Positions 53,721 to 64,000 of a stretch of DNA of 64,000 nucleotides are shown piece after piece. Both the position numbers and the translations under genes were made by a program. The DNA lies in the NCBI RefSeq assembly GCF_019399895.1, contig NC_091874.1, forward strand, positions 4,714,501 to 4,778,500, given 5' to 3'. This DNA comes from Cardiocondyla obscurior. Taxonomy: Eukaryota; Arthropoda; Insecta; Hymenoptera; Formicidae. Position 1 is the stretch's first letter; each line of letters opens with the position of its first letter. Under the pieces are notes generated by a model. The model did no database searches. It was not told the DNA's origin and saw nothing but the letters and a program-made list of their open reading frames with translations.

Positions 53721-54342
53721 CGCGTATCCTTTTGCTCTTTTTCTGACCACGGTTATTTTTCATTCTTACTCGGCGAAACTTATGGCACGCGATAGCGTCG
53801 TCCCGTTGTTTGCCACATAATATCACGTTATTGTTAATGTCATTATGTCGCAATTATTAATTTTAACCAATGTTATCTTACTTAAAAATTTAATAAGCTC
53901 CAAGTTTTAATTTTTATTAATATTTGCAAAATTGTTGGTTTAATCAGAAATACAGATTTAATTGCGAAATGAGTTTACTGTAAAATAGCTTGCATTATAA
54001 ATATATTCTATTAGAGTCTGTGGAAATCTGAACTTGATCGTTAAAGTTCTGACTTGTTATTGCTTGCAGCCACAGTAAAATTATATCAATTCCTAAGTTA
54101 CTTCGACTATCGCCTTCCATTACCGAGTTGAGCTAAATAAGTTTGACGAATCTATTTCTAACGCCGTTTTTGAGCTGCATTGAGACTGCAACGTCGAAAT
54201 ATCGAGTTATTTTCTCGCTAGGCGAACCGATAGACTTTACGCGCCAGCGCGCTTGCTCGGCATTCTGTGAGGATCCTGGCAGGATAGATGATGTTTTCTT
54301 TGCGTTTCCTACAATATCGGACTAACAGAGAAGGCGTAGAAC

Positions 54343-54376
54343 GAGAAAGAGAGAGAGAGAGAGAAGGAGAGAGAGA
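54343..54376. repeat. GA microsatellite
   Basis: A 34-base all-purine tract, mostly GA repeats. In insects GAGAG strings can bind GAGA factor; here it may be only a microsatellite. Confidence 0.85.
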
Positions 54377-57300
54377 TATCGCTCTAACCGTTATAGTATC
54401 AGAGATGCAGGTTATCCGGTTTACTGCCATTCCCGATGAAAGTCGCCAGCGTGAAAGCGCTAGGAATCAACCGAGGGATGAACTATGCTACAGCATGTCG
54501 ATAAATGCGATATAACAGTCACCGAGAAAAAGTTATAGGGCGGCGAAAGGTAAATTGGAATGTGTCCTAAAACTCCGCAACCCAACATTGGATTATATTT
54601 TATTTATGAAATTTTTTTTAAAAAGAATATATGTATATTATTTTTCAGCATACTTTACTCGAGAGTTAATTTTTATCGCTTTCTTTAGATATCCCTTTTT
54701 CTTAGTTCGCGTCTAAGGAGCAATATGCTACCCCTCGAAGTAAATTGTTGTACAGCTTTGAAAACTGAGGTTCTAATAAAACAACGCGCAAGTACCATCG
54801 CGGATACTTTAAAAACTTAATGTAACGGCAAAAAAAAAAAAAAATATTAATCGCTGTTTTCGTGAAAAGATGGAATCTGAAAATCGAGCGGAAAACTTTC
54901 GGTCGAGGGAGGGGATTTCATTTCAATATATATTTTCGTCGTATCGCCGTATCTGGCCTCTTAAATCATTTCCTCCTCGTTGTTTCGCCGCCGCATAGTC
55001 GTCGTAACTATCATATATGAAATTACGTCGCGACCGACTTATAGCTTCCATTTGCTGCGGATTTTACGCGCTAGCTACATTCTTGACCCATATAAAATGT
55101 GATTCCACCTATCGGGATATTGCCCGCACACATTTACACATTACATATACTGCAAGAATTATTACCTACGATCGTTCATAAAGCATCGATACGTATACGA
55201 ACCGTAACCGATTCTCCAAATATAATATTACTTCGTGTATTTTTACATGCGCTTTAAAGTGCCCTTTAAATTTATCACGTAGCTTTCCGACGGGAAGTTT
55301 AACAAGATTAAAATAAGCGATCTTTTTCATCAAAAAAAAAAAAAAATTGCGAACCGATTTTAGACGAGAAAAAAAAGAAAGAGAGCGCGAATAAATGTCG
55401 TGACGTCAGCGTAAAAATTTCCGACGTGGCGAATGTTTGATGCCGGGCAAAGTCTCGTTTGCAAATATTTATATTTCGAAACTTGTTTGAAGGGAGAGCG
55501 GGGTAAAAAGAGGCAGAAAATTCGTCGTGCACACGGACTGGACACTCTCGATGGGAACAGCGAAATACTTTCGGCATTTGCGCCATCCCTCTCGCTCCCC
55601 TTTCGCATCATGTGTGCAATTTTTTTTTTTTTTTTATTGAGTCCAAGATAAACAGCGGCAATTTAAATAATTAATAAAGAGTTTTGATTTGTAGCGGAAA
55701 TAACAAGCTACCTCTTAATTAACGTTTACTTTATCATTTCAGTCTCGAAAAACGCGCTCGTCGATTTGTAATCGTTTACACGATAATTGGAAAGCCTCTG
55801 ATTAATAACATATGTTAATTTGCCTCTGAATAACTGATTCGTGTACACGGGCCGATAGTAACATTATTACCGACGTCATTAATAATATTGAGTGCATCTA
55901 CGTATTCCGCGTATATTCATAATCGGGATAATCTTTTTTAATATATATAGGCAAGCTCGTTACATCGCATCGGCGTGCACGTGAAAAACAAGACGGCGCG
56001 CGCGGAGTCATTATAGATTGTCCGTCAACATTCAGAGCGAGCGATGTTACGACCGGCGCGGAATCACCGGGCGGCAATCAGCGAAATCAAATAAACCCGC
56101 ACACGCGGCACGAAGAAATCAACGTCGAATAATGATCCATCGGTGCGGGCGGTTTGCGAAACGGTTAATACCGGCCAGTGCAACGCGAGGCTCGCTCAAC
56201 AAGTCGCAAATCCCATTTTCCTGACCGCTCGTCCTGCCACTTCACGCTCCCCCGATGTACGTTTACATTGACATCGAGTGCGCACCGCACTTCCGATACT
56301 TCGGCTCGATCGATGCCCTAATCACAATCTCGCGGCGACTTTTTCTTACAAAATCGGAATCGCGGCCGCGGCATTTCGCTCGTTCGCGGCTTCTTTACAT
56401 CGAAATATTCGCAACGCTGGTAATCAGCGGCGTCGAAATTGGCGTGCCTAAAAATAGCATTCGATGATAACGGAAATGAAAGAGCGAGCGTGGTAAAAGT
56501 TGGCCGGTTCGTTTCATAGGCCGATATACTATATATATGTATAATGAGTCAGAGATGAATTCCGCTGGATTATTTCTCGCGTTGCGTTCTCTCCCCCTTT
56601 TACCTTCCCCCCTTTTTTTGTTTTATCGCGAAATTAAGCGTTAGTATTTTCCCCAGGGGATAACGTGCGAGAATAAATTCGCGAGACCTTTCGACATTTA
56701 TGCGGAAATGCTCACTCCTCCGCGAACGAGTCGGTTTAACTCTTCATCCCTGCGCGCCGAAGTTGATATGCAAAGTAGAACGCTCGCGTGCAAAGTGGAA
56801 CACCACTCGGTGAACTTCTATATCTGATGGCAAGAACGCTCGTGCCGCAAGATAATATCTTTATATGCGGGAATTTCAAGGGAACTATATGCCATAGCGA
56901 ACGTGAAACGCGAATGTCTTCTCTTTAATCAAAGGATTTTGTGTCTCTTTAATGTGCATTCGCTCCGAGTGCAATTCAATAAAATTCGTAGTATAATCGA
57001 TCTGAAAGTTTTAACTAACAAATAGCGATGGTAAAAAGGAAATAACGAATTGATAAAGACCTGTTGATCAACGTTAAAGTTTTAAAAAAAATCTCGTATT
57101 AATTCTGTCTTATTTAACAATTAATTTTGTCTATAATTTATTAGAAATTCCAGCCCGATAAGCTACGCTCATATTCTTATCTCTCTGCACATTATTATCT
57201 CTATATTTATTTTTCATCTTACTTAACTTAATGAAATATTTAATTAAAGTTATAACTTAGTTAATAAAATATCTAACAAAAAACCTACAGTTCTTTTATT

Positions 57301-57400
57301 AATAGAACTAATGCGTTAAAAAAAAAATTTAATATTTCAAAAATATTAATATCGTAATAAAAATTATAAAATATAATTACACCGACGCGCGCATTAACGA

Positions 57401-60400
57401 GAACGTAGCTCCCGGTGTTACGTGGCTGCATCGCTGAAGAACGTGATAGAACCTAGCCGCTCATTCATTTTCCGGCCTCAGAAGGATCAATGTCACTTAT
57501 TAATGAGCGCACTTTATACCCGTCACCCGTGACCAAGTTTTGAAACACTTTGAAGATCGCGATTTCTCCAACGTTCCTGCGTGAAAAATGCACGACGCTC
57601 GGGAGGGAAAAAAAATATCCTCCGTAAAGCTCGGCAATACCGACTGCATGACTGTAATATCTTGTAGCAGATAACTTCCCACGTCGAAAACTTTCGCGTC
57701 GAACTTTCCCCCCTCCCCCTTGTCTGCGGACGCAGCCCCACGCTCACCCGTACCTCCACCTTCTCCCTCGACCATCCCCCAGAACCGCATCAAAGGACGT
57801 TAATTCGCTGTTATTTTCTCGGACTCGTTTTGCTGAACGAGCCCAAGTTGCGACGCGACTTGCATTGTCACGCTTCGGCGATAATCACGAAGAAAGGATT
57901 ATTAACGACTGAGTTGCAATCTTGATAAGAAAACTAGAAAAAGGAGCATCGCGATCTTCCGCGGGAACAGATAAATTTTTAATAACGATGTTGCACATAC
58001 TTCGCGTGATATTATTGAAATATTAATAGGCGCAAAATAATGTCTAACAAAACTGTATTAATTATTTTATACCTTAATAAAATTTATTTAGAGTATTAAA
58101 AACGGTCTGAAAGCGCGTTACGTTTAAACCGCGTCGTACCATTTTTCTTGAGAACGCTTCTACCAGGCATATTGTCCAGCCACGACAATCAAGCTTCGAT
58201 TTCCTACCCCGGCCGGCATTTCGTGCGACATTTCGCTCTTAAACGCCGCTTTCGCAGCGAAATGGACTTTTCCCAGCCCGTTGCTTCCGCGACAAATCGC
58301 GGGCCGATCCTTGTCTTCGTATCGACTATGCGAGCCGACCAATCGCAAGGAAAATACGACGGGATCCGACGAGATGACGCTTTATCTAGCGTAAACGAAG
58401 CAAGCGCGTGCAATTTTCGTTGCTACATTTACGAGTGATCGAATAAAAACCACCGGCAGTCTCATATTATTCACATTTATTAAATTATGGAATTCAAAGT
58501 AAAAATGCTTTTAATGTAACGGTCACGAGCTTCGACTAGAGCTTATAAATATTCCGAGGTATTTTAACAAAGTACACGTGAAATGTATTCATAAAAATCA
58601 CGTATGATCTAATATCACGTATAAAGAGCTTTACATTATGCAATATTATATATAGGTACATTTGTTATAAAAAATTTGATTTATTTTTATTAACAAGATT
58701 ACCGTCTCGCGTAAGTGTACAACATAAAACAAAGAATACTCGATTCGTATCGTGGAGTTAACTGAATGACTACCGGGCCAGGACAGCTTCGAAAGTAATC
58801 GCTTTAACGTAAATAGGGGAAGAAAGTTTTGCGGTCGGTCAGCGGCGAAATAAAGAATATATATAAAAAAAAAAATAAAATATACAATATATTGCTTTGC
58901 TCCCACGCGTTTCTCTGTGCGCCTTCCTTGTATTTTTCATTTATATCCGAATGGCGTTTCTCTTTCGCGAGGGACGCGAGAAAATGTTGGATTCTTTATT
59001 TTGCGAGAACGACTATTTTCCAAGCGTACTTTTCGCGGGAATAAAAATTGCGGATTTTACAAAGCTGGAAGAGGGAAATGCACCGCTGAATACAGAATGC
59101 CAGGATGGGAGGAGAGGAGGTGGGGAAGAAAAAAGATTCGCGTACCTGTCGTTTCAATAGCAAATGCATTTCGAAATTTCGGTCGAGTGCACGTGAAATC
59201 GCGCACGGCATAGATAACCTTCTAATAGTTATTTATGCTCGTTTTCACGCTGCGCGTCGCTATGCGTTAATAAATTGCCGCGGTGTCACTTATTAATGTT
59301 AATAAGCACTGCATTCGTAATATGGAACGTATGTGCGTTTCATGCGAGGGAAAATGACACAGCTGGTTAAAAACGTTTCTTTATTAATACGCACGAAATA
59401 TATTTGCGAGAAAAAAAAAAATTTGGTCAAACACCGCGGCGTCGATTTCATACGCTTGCAGCGTGTCCAAGCGTAAATACCGGTGTTACATGTTAAAGAG
59501 ATATTTGGAACAGATGTTACGTTCGCTCTATCGGCAGTACGGATCTTTTTCTATCCCCGTCCCGATTTTGTCTTCAATTGTTTCGATTCTTTCATACAAA
59601 TCGGAAGCTGCCGAATGATGGTGCATCGGGCAAACGCGGAACAAACCGACGACGGACAATCGGCGAAACTTCCGGACACCATTGTACCGCAAGACAATCG
59701 GCACCTCCCGGAGTCTCCTTAGAAAGCGTTGGCACAGCGCGATAGAATTCTTCCTCAAATTAGTTACGCCGGCGGAAGACCCGGGCGTGCACGCCGGAAA
59801 TTCGACGACGATACCGTGAAATTCCGGCAGTGGCCCACGGGATAATGCCCGGAATTTCGAATCGGACAATGGAGCGCGTCGAATCTTGGCAAATGACTTT
59901 GCGCCCGCTACACTTGTAAACGGAATCCGCGACCGATCACTTTGAATTCGGTATGCATCAGCGAGGAATTCGCGCCTCGCTCGGAACCAATAAACGCGAA
60001 ACTCAAATCGATACCTGGATTTGACATTAAAAATACGAAACTCTCGCGGGAATATTCCACGTCATTTCAATGCTAGTGATAAATGTGCTACATCTGAATG
60101 TTGCGAGCCGACATTATTTTAATTTAAAATTTTCAATATCCACCTCGCTATTACGAAGCGGTTCAGAAATTATTGCTGGTATAATAATTTTTAGCGTGTG
60201 ACTTAATTAATGAATAATTAATGACTGATGAATAATTAATAACAAAGACTAAATTGAATGTTTTTAGACACGATACATAGAGATTTAAAGTGACGAGAAC
60301 TCGTTAGAAGCAAAAATGTAATTAATTTAAAGAAAGTATAATCAAAATTTTAATTAATATTAATAAAGTAAATTTTTCCTGCAAAATGCCGGGATTTCAG

Positions 60401-60660
60401 CGCAGTCATGTGACAAATAGTTGTAAGCGTTGCTGAAATTGTTACAGTTACAGCTACCCAGTCGGCTAATCTCCTTTAGGTTTTCACGTTTATCAATCGG
60501 GAAAATCCCTTCTGTCGCGCGCGACGTACGAGAATTACTTCGTCATCATTAAAAACAAGGGGGATAAGGCGGGTGTACAAGACGCACGAATAATGAAGCT
60601 GTCTAGCGACAGTTAGTAACTCTTCATAGTTAATCTGACATCTTTTTCTCCCGTTATCGG
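57401..60660. other. Intronic stretch, no gene seen
   Basis: A mixed island at 57395-57510 has ATTAATGAGCGC. A C-rich purine/pyrimidine-skewed block at 57690-57790 gives antisense frames rich in Gly and Glu, a composition artefact. CpG-rich DNA at 58140-58440 and 59480-59900 has frames on both strands without motifs. The 13-bp TAATTA direct repeat is at 60210-60240. Confidence 0.58.
60205..60242. promoter_or_regulatory. Tandem TAATTA homeodomain-type sites
   Basis: ATGAATAATTAAT occurs at 60210-60222 and again at 60228-60240 with GACTG between (period 18). A third TTAATTAAT core overlaps the start. Three TAATTA cores in under 40 bases could bind Antp-, paired- or LIM-class homeodomains. In AT-rich DNA chance is possible, but the exact 13-base duplication is unusual. 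Confidence 0.22.
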
Positions 60661-60661
60661 A

Positions 60662-60719
60662 TTTCCTCTCACACTTTCTCTCTATCTCTCTCTCCTTACT
60701 CCTTTTCCTCTCTCTCTCT
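60662..60719. repeat. CT-rich microsatellite
   Basis: A mostly pyrimidine stretch of TCTC units broken by a few A. It precedes no recognised acceptor or exon. Confidence 0.8.
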
Positions 60720-62003
60720 GCTTTTGCATCAAATCGACACTGTAAACAGGGCTTAAGTTTTCCGCTTGGGGAATATCGTGAAGACGGTAAACAGGTCGTT
60801 ATGTGCGGATTGCCATGTATGCGGAAAGTGATTGGCTCACGTTTCTGCGAATATGTTTACCAGTGCATGTTGCGCATACATGCCCAATTCGCCCCTAGAC
60901 TTTTTTCGAAAGATAATAGCGAGGGTGAAATAAGACGGCGGATTGGGAAGAGAGACAATATCCGAAAATTCTTTCTTTTCTTCATAAGCCATCTTATCGG
61001 CTTACCGGTCGTTAATACCCTAGCGCGGCCTCATGGAGTTATCGACGAGCAAGAAGTTTCGTCGACTTCGCGCCCGCTTGTTCCGCCCCGTACCCGAGGA
61101 GTTCTTACAATTTCCTTCTTCGAGGGGAAAGAGGAATAAGAAGAATACAATCAAGTCCGTATAATGCTACCGTGCGAAATTCATGTAGCTTCTTCTTCGC
61201 GAATCGGCCTGATATTAACTTTTGCCAACATTTCGTGAGATTGCCGCGAACGTTCCGCCTTCACGAAGGCAGGCCATTTCGATTCTCTCCGCGCGTTATC
61301 TAGAATCGCCGTCGTTTTATCGCGCAGTGCATTTCCGTAGGCGTCTAAGATTTCGTTTTCGAGTCGCCTTAACTGAACTGACGCCTCGTTCACGCGCGTT
61401 TTGTGACATGTCACTCGTAAGCTCGCAGATACGGTCTGGTTCGAGCGCGGCGGACCAAAGCTCGGGCATTAGCGGGAAAAACATCAGCGCGTCCGCTTTC
61501 GCCCGCGGCGGTGGATTTTAATTGAATGCGCGGGCGTGTTTTGACACGCGCGGCACGTGCCTGGGCGTCGTGCTCCAATATTTGCTCCCGAGTCGAGAAA
61601 TTGGGACCACCGCGGATCGCGGCACGGTTTTGTTTGCCCGGCTTTTATTCGCGCCGGCCGTGTGTCGAAACGAAGGTGGACGTGTTTAGCGGTTCTCGTA
61701 TAATTCTCGCCAAACAGCAATCGCGTGCCCGGTTTCCGGTTCGAGTGTTTAGAGCCGGTTAGAGTGCTAAATACCGCTGAGCTGTTTTGTGCGCGCGTGT
61801 GCGAGCGCCGACAATGCGTCATGACGCGAACATTCAACGAACTGCTTTCTGGTATTGTGTAAATTAAAAAAAAAAAAAAACAATTTAAAAAAAAAAAAGG
61901 AGAGCGCAGAAAGTGGGAGCAGCGACATAAGAGAATTCAAACATCCACAACGGCCCGAGAGCAAATTTATTTGATCGAGTTGAAAACATGCACACAATGA
62001 ATA

Positions 62004-62032
62004 CCGTTGGTCAAACGCGTGTTGACCAACGG
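62004..62032. repeat. Perfect 11-bp hairpin, 7-base loop
   Basis: CCGTTGGTCAA (62004-62014) and TTGACCAACGG (62022-62032) are exact reverse complements. The centre ACGCGTG includes the palindrome ACGCGT. GC-rich arms make a stable stem; no T-tract follows and no function is assigned. Confidence 0.85.
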
Positions 62033-62499
62033 CCGCGGCCATCAGCTGATTGTATCTCCGAACGTTTACCGAAAATTTTTTAGACCGCTTCGAAAACTCG
62101 GCCAGTTGATTGAATTCTATTGTCATCTCGAATAATTATTAGAGTGCATGAAATATAGCTTTGCAATACTAGCGGACTAAGCCGCGGGGAGAAAACGGCC
62201 GCAATCAAATATAAATTTTATTAAAGCTTTTTCAAAAGCCCATCGTTTGATTCTCAACTTCTGAAATCCAACTACATACTACAAGTGAACTGAAATCGCT
62301 CTTCGTGTTGCCGACTACGCGCATCGCTGTATACTATATCGACAAGAATTGTATGTGGGTCAAAGACCATATTGGGAGACTTGGCCTCGTTAAAATCAAG
62401 TTCCGTGTCGGCGGACGTGAAAGGGTGCGAAGGGACGAGGGCAACAACGTGAGACGAGAGGTCCGCGCCGTCGTTCCGTAACGTACAAAGGTGATGTTG

Positions 62500-62760
62500 C
62501 AAACTGAGTTGCCGAAACTCGGTCCTGGAAAGCGTACGGGAGATGTCGAGGCGAGTGACATGCCACCTCGAGGAAGTACGCGGGCGGGGATTAGTGCAGC
62601 TTCCCGTGGCAGTTTCGTGACCGGCTGACTCTCGTCACCACATAGTGTCGAAGCAGTATCGCCTGTCGTGCGCGATTCGCAACTAGTACGTGTGCGTATA
62701 CGATGTGATCCTCCGCCGAGGCGAATTAGTATTTATAAGATGACCGGGAAATTTCGCGCA
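62500..62760. promoter_or_regulatory. GC-rich block with TATA-like string, weak promoter candidate
   Basis: A CpG-dense block of about 200 bases ends in TATTTATAAG (62730-62739). It could be a promoter or enhancer, but no initiator with a following open frame or donor was convincing. Very tentative. Confidence 0.12.
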
Positions 62761-64000
62761 CCGCCGCTGTGGGATTTTAACCCGAACGCATCTACGAGAT
62801 TCTAGCATTATGCGATAGATATAATTAATGCCCGATTATATTTCGGTTCTTTTTTTTTAGTATTAACTTAATTAATTAATAAGCGATTTTATAAAATTAT
62901 ATATAACCGTTTGTCTTCGATTTTAATTTCCTATCGACAGTTTTCGGGAACGACATGTTGCTTGGAGTACTCAATTTAAAAGATTATCTGCGATAATCGC
63001 ATAAAACGTGTAAATTACCGTAATAAATTGAATTTGCACAGATATTAAAATCAAAATTTCTTTCTTTATCTGATATTTAAAATGTCCTCTCCTACGAGAG
63101 TTTATCTTTTTAAGGAAAGACCGCGTTGAATGTTAAAGATAAGGACATTAGTTTCTCATTAGAATTATTCTCATTTCCAATGTATAGCAGTGTCGCTAAT
63201 AGGAAATGTATAATCGGAATGCATAATCAACGAGCATTCCCGAATAACGGCATCTCTTAATTAACCACCGAGTGTTTCACGTGTTAAAGTCGCAGATAAA
63301 CGAGATCATCATTGAGTCGCGTCGCAAGCAAGAACTCTCGAGTCACCGAGTGCGCTATGTTGAATCGATCTCTTCATCGGGCGCGCGAAATGAACGGCGT
63401 TCCGTCGCGGAAGCGTAGAAACTTTGATATTCTGGAATACTTCCGCACCGCAAAAATCGCCGGAGGAACGAAGGGGAAAAGGTTGACTGCCGTACCGCTA
63501 ACCGGTTGCATACCTACCCCCCTTTCCGGGTCGATAACAAGTGACTACATTCCGTGCAGTCGGCGGATACGCCGCGTGCATATACATACTTCATACGAGC
63601 GACGAAGGTGCATTGAATCGTCAAATTACGTTTACTCGTACCGCCGATTCCCGTTTTACTTCCGCGAGTAGCCCGAAAATTTGATATCACGCCCGGAGTC
63701 GTTCGCGTATACAGGGATTTATTGAAATCGAAGACCCCGCGTGACATCGAGATATTAAAGAATAAATCATACGGCGCATTGTGAGAAAATGGGGAAGGGA
63801 CACGGCTAGAATAAAATACCAATATGCTCTATATTTTCTATAATAATAGAAGTTACACACAATAGAGCTCTGATATAAAAAGAAAACCTGCGTGGGTGTG
63901 TATGGCGGTGTGTGCCTGTTTGTGTGAGCGCGCTGGCAGTCAACAAGTTAACAAAGTAGCCGGCCGATATTATGTTTGAGAGAAAATGTCGTTCCGCCAC

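Larger units (their letters stand above)
53201..57400. other. Intronic stretch, no gene seen
   Basis: Includes a homeodomain-site cluster at 53490-53720, a GA microsatellite at 54343-54376 and poly-A/T tracts near 54831 and 55620-55636. A direct repeat of GCCTCTGA lies at 55794-55801 and 55822-55829 beside ATTAATAACATATGTTAAT. CpG-rich DNA lies at 55970-56470, and very AT-rich DNA at 57000-57380. Confidence 0.6.
6286..64000 (+). other. 5' part of the intron downstream of the Dpr exon (at least 57.7 kb)
   Basis: No further Dpr exon was recognised on the + strand. I looked for the second Ig domain (phase-1 acceptor, LTC motif, then a WY pair) and for a hydrophobic C-terminal anchor. Frames longer than 100 residues exist on both strands but show no family motif, flanking splice logic or conserved domain. 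I therefore read the stretch as one long intron, possibly with regulatory DNA or an unrecognised nested gene. Dpr genes in insects commonly have introns of tens of kilobases. The sub-stretches are described separately. Confidence 0.65.
60720..64000. other. Intronic stretch, GC- and CpG-rich end of the window
   Basis: More GC-rich than the rest, with many overlapping frames on both strands at 60800-61840, 62270-62560 and 63310-63820, none showing a domain. An antisense open frame at 61181-61468 has unusually protein-like composition but no ATG start. A perfect hairpin lies at 62004-62032 and a TATA-like TATTTATAAG at 62730-62739. A-rich tracts lie at 61866-61898. Confidence 0.55.

Noticed and set aside
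57500..57793. Antisense Gly/Glu-rich frames
   Set aside because: Product of a C-rich, purine-skewed DNA tract rather than a protein-coding pattern.

Overview
This looks like a piece of an insect nuclear genome, most likely hymenopteran (ant- or bee-like). Two things point there. The only recognisable coding segment is an exon of an arthropod Dpr-type immunoglobulin receptor. The rest is A+T-rich (about three fifths by eye), dense in poly-A/T tracts, yet CpG is common throughout rather than depleted, as in sparsely methylated hymenopteran DNA. Species and order are inference; Ig-exon plus arthropod is firm. There are no operons, ribosome binding sites, rRNA, tRNA, CRISPR arrays or intact mobile elements.

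Layout: bases 1-6074 are the 3' part of one intron on the + strand. Bases 6075-6285 are one internal exon (70 codons plus one base, in phase 0 and out phase 1). It encodes the second half of the first Ig domain of a Dpr (defective proboscis extension response) cell-surface protein, from the C-strand Trp to the G strand. Bases 6286-64000 appear to be one continuing intron of at least 57.7 kb. I found no exon for the second Ig domain, the signal peptide or the C-terminal anchor, so those should lie outside the window. Very long introns are usual for this family of neuronal wiring genes.

The intron is not uniform. A background of AT-rich sequence and homopolymers is broken by islands of 100-500 bases with higher complexity, clustered homeodomain cores (TAATTA/ATTAAT), TALE-type TGACAG sites, E-boxes and short palindromes. 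The best are near 10.6, 14.1-14.5, 17.2-17.7, 20.25, 33.2-33.4, 53.5-53.7 and 60.2 kb. These are candidate intronic enhancers; there is no functional evidence in the sequence itself.

Most notable non-coding structure: an 86-base hairpin at 41262-41347 with perfect 15-bp arms and further imperfect pairing inside, shaped like a pre-miRNA. Other perfect hairpins lie at 1950-1982, 10638-10659, 15699-15721, 32159-32177, 33233-33260 and 62004-62032. No convincing undescribed multi-gene system is present; the open reading frames elsewhere look like chance frames.
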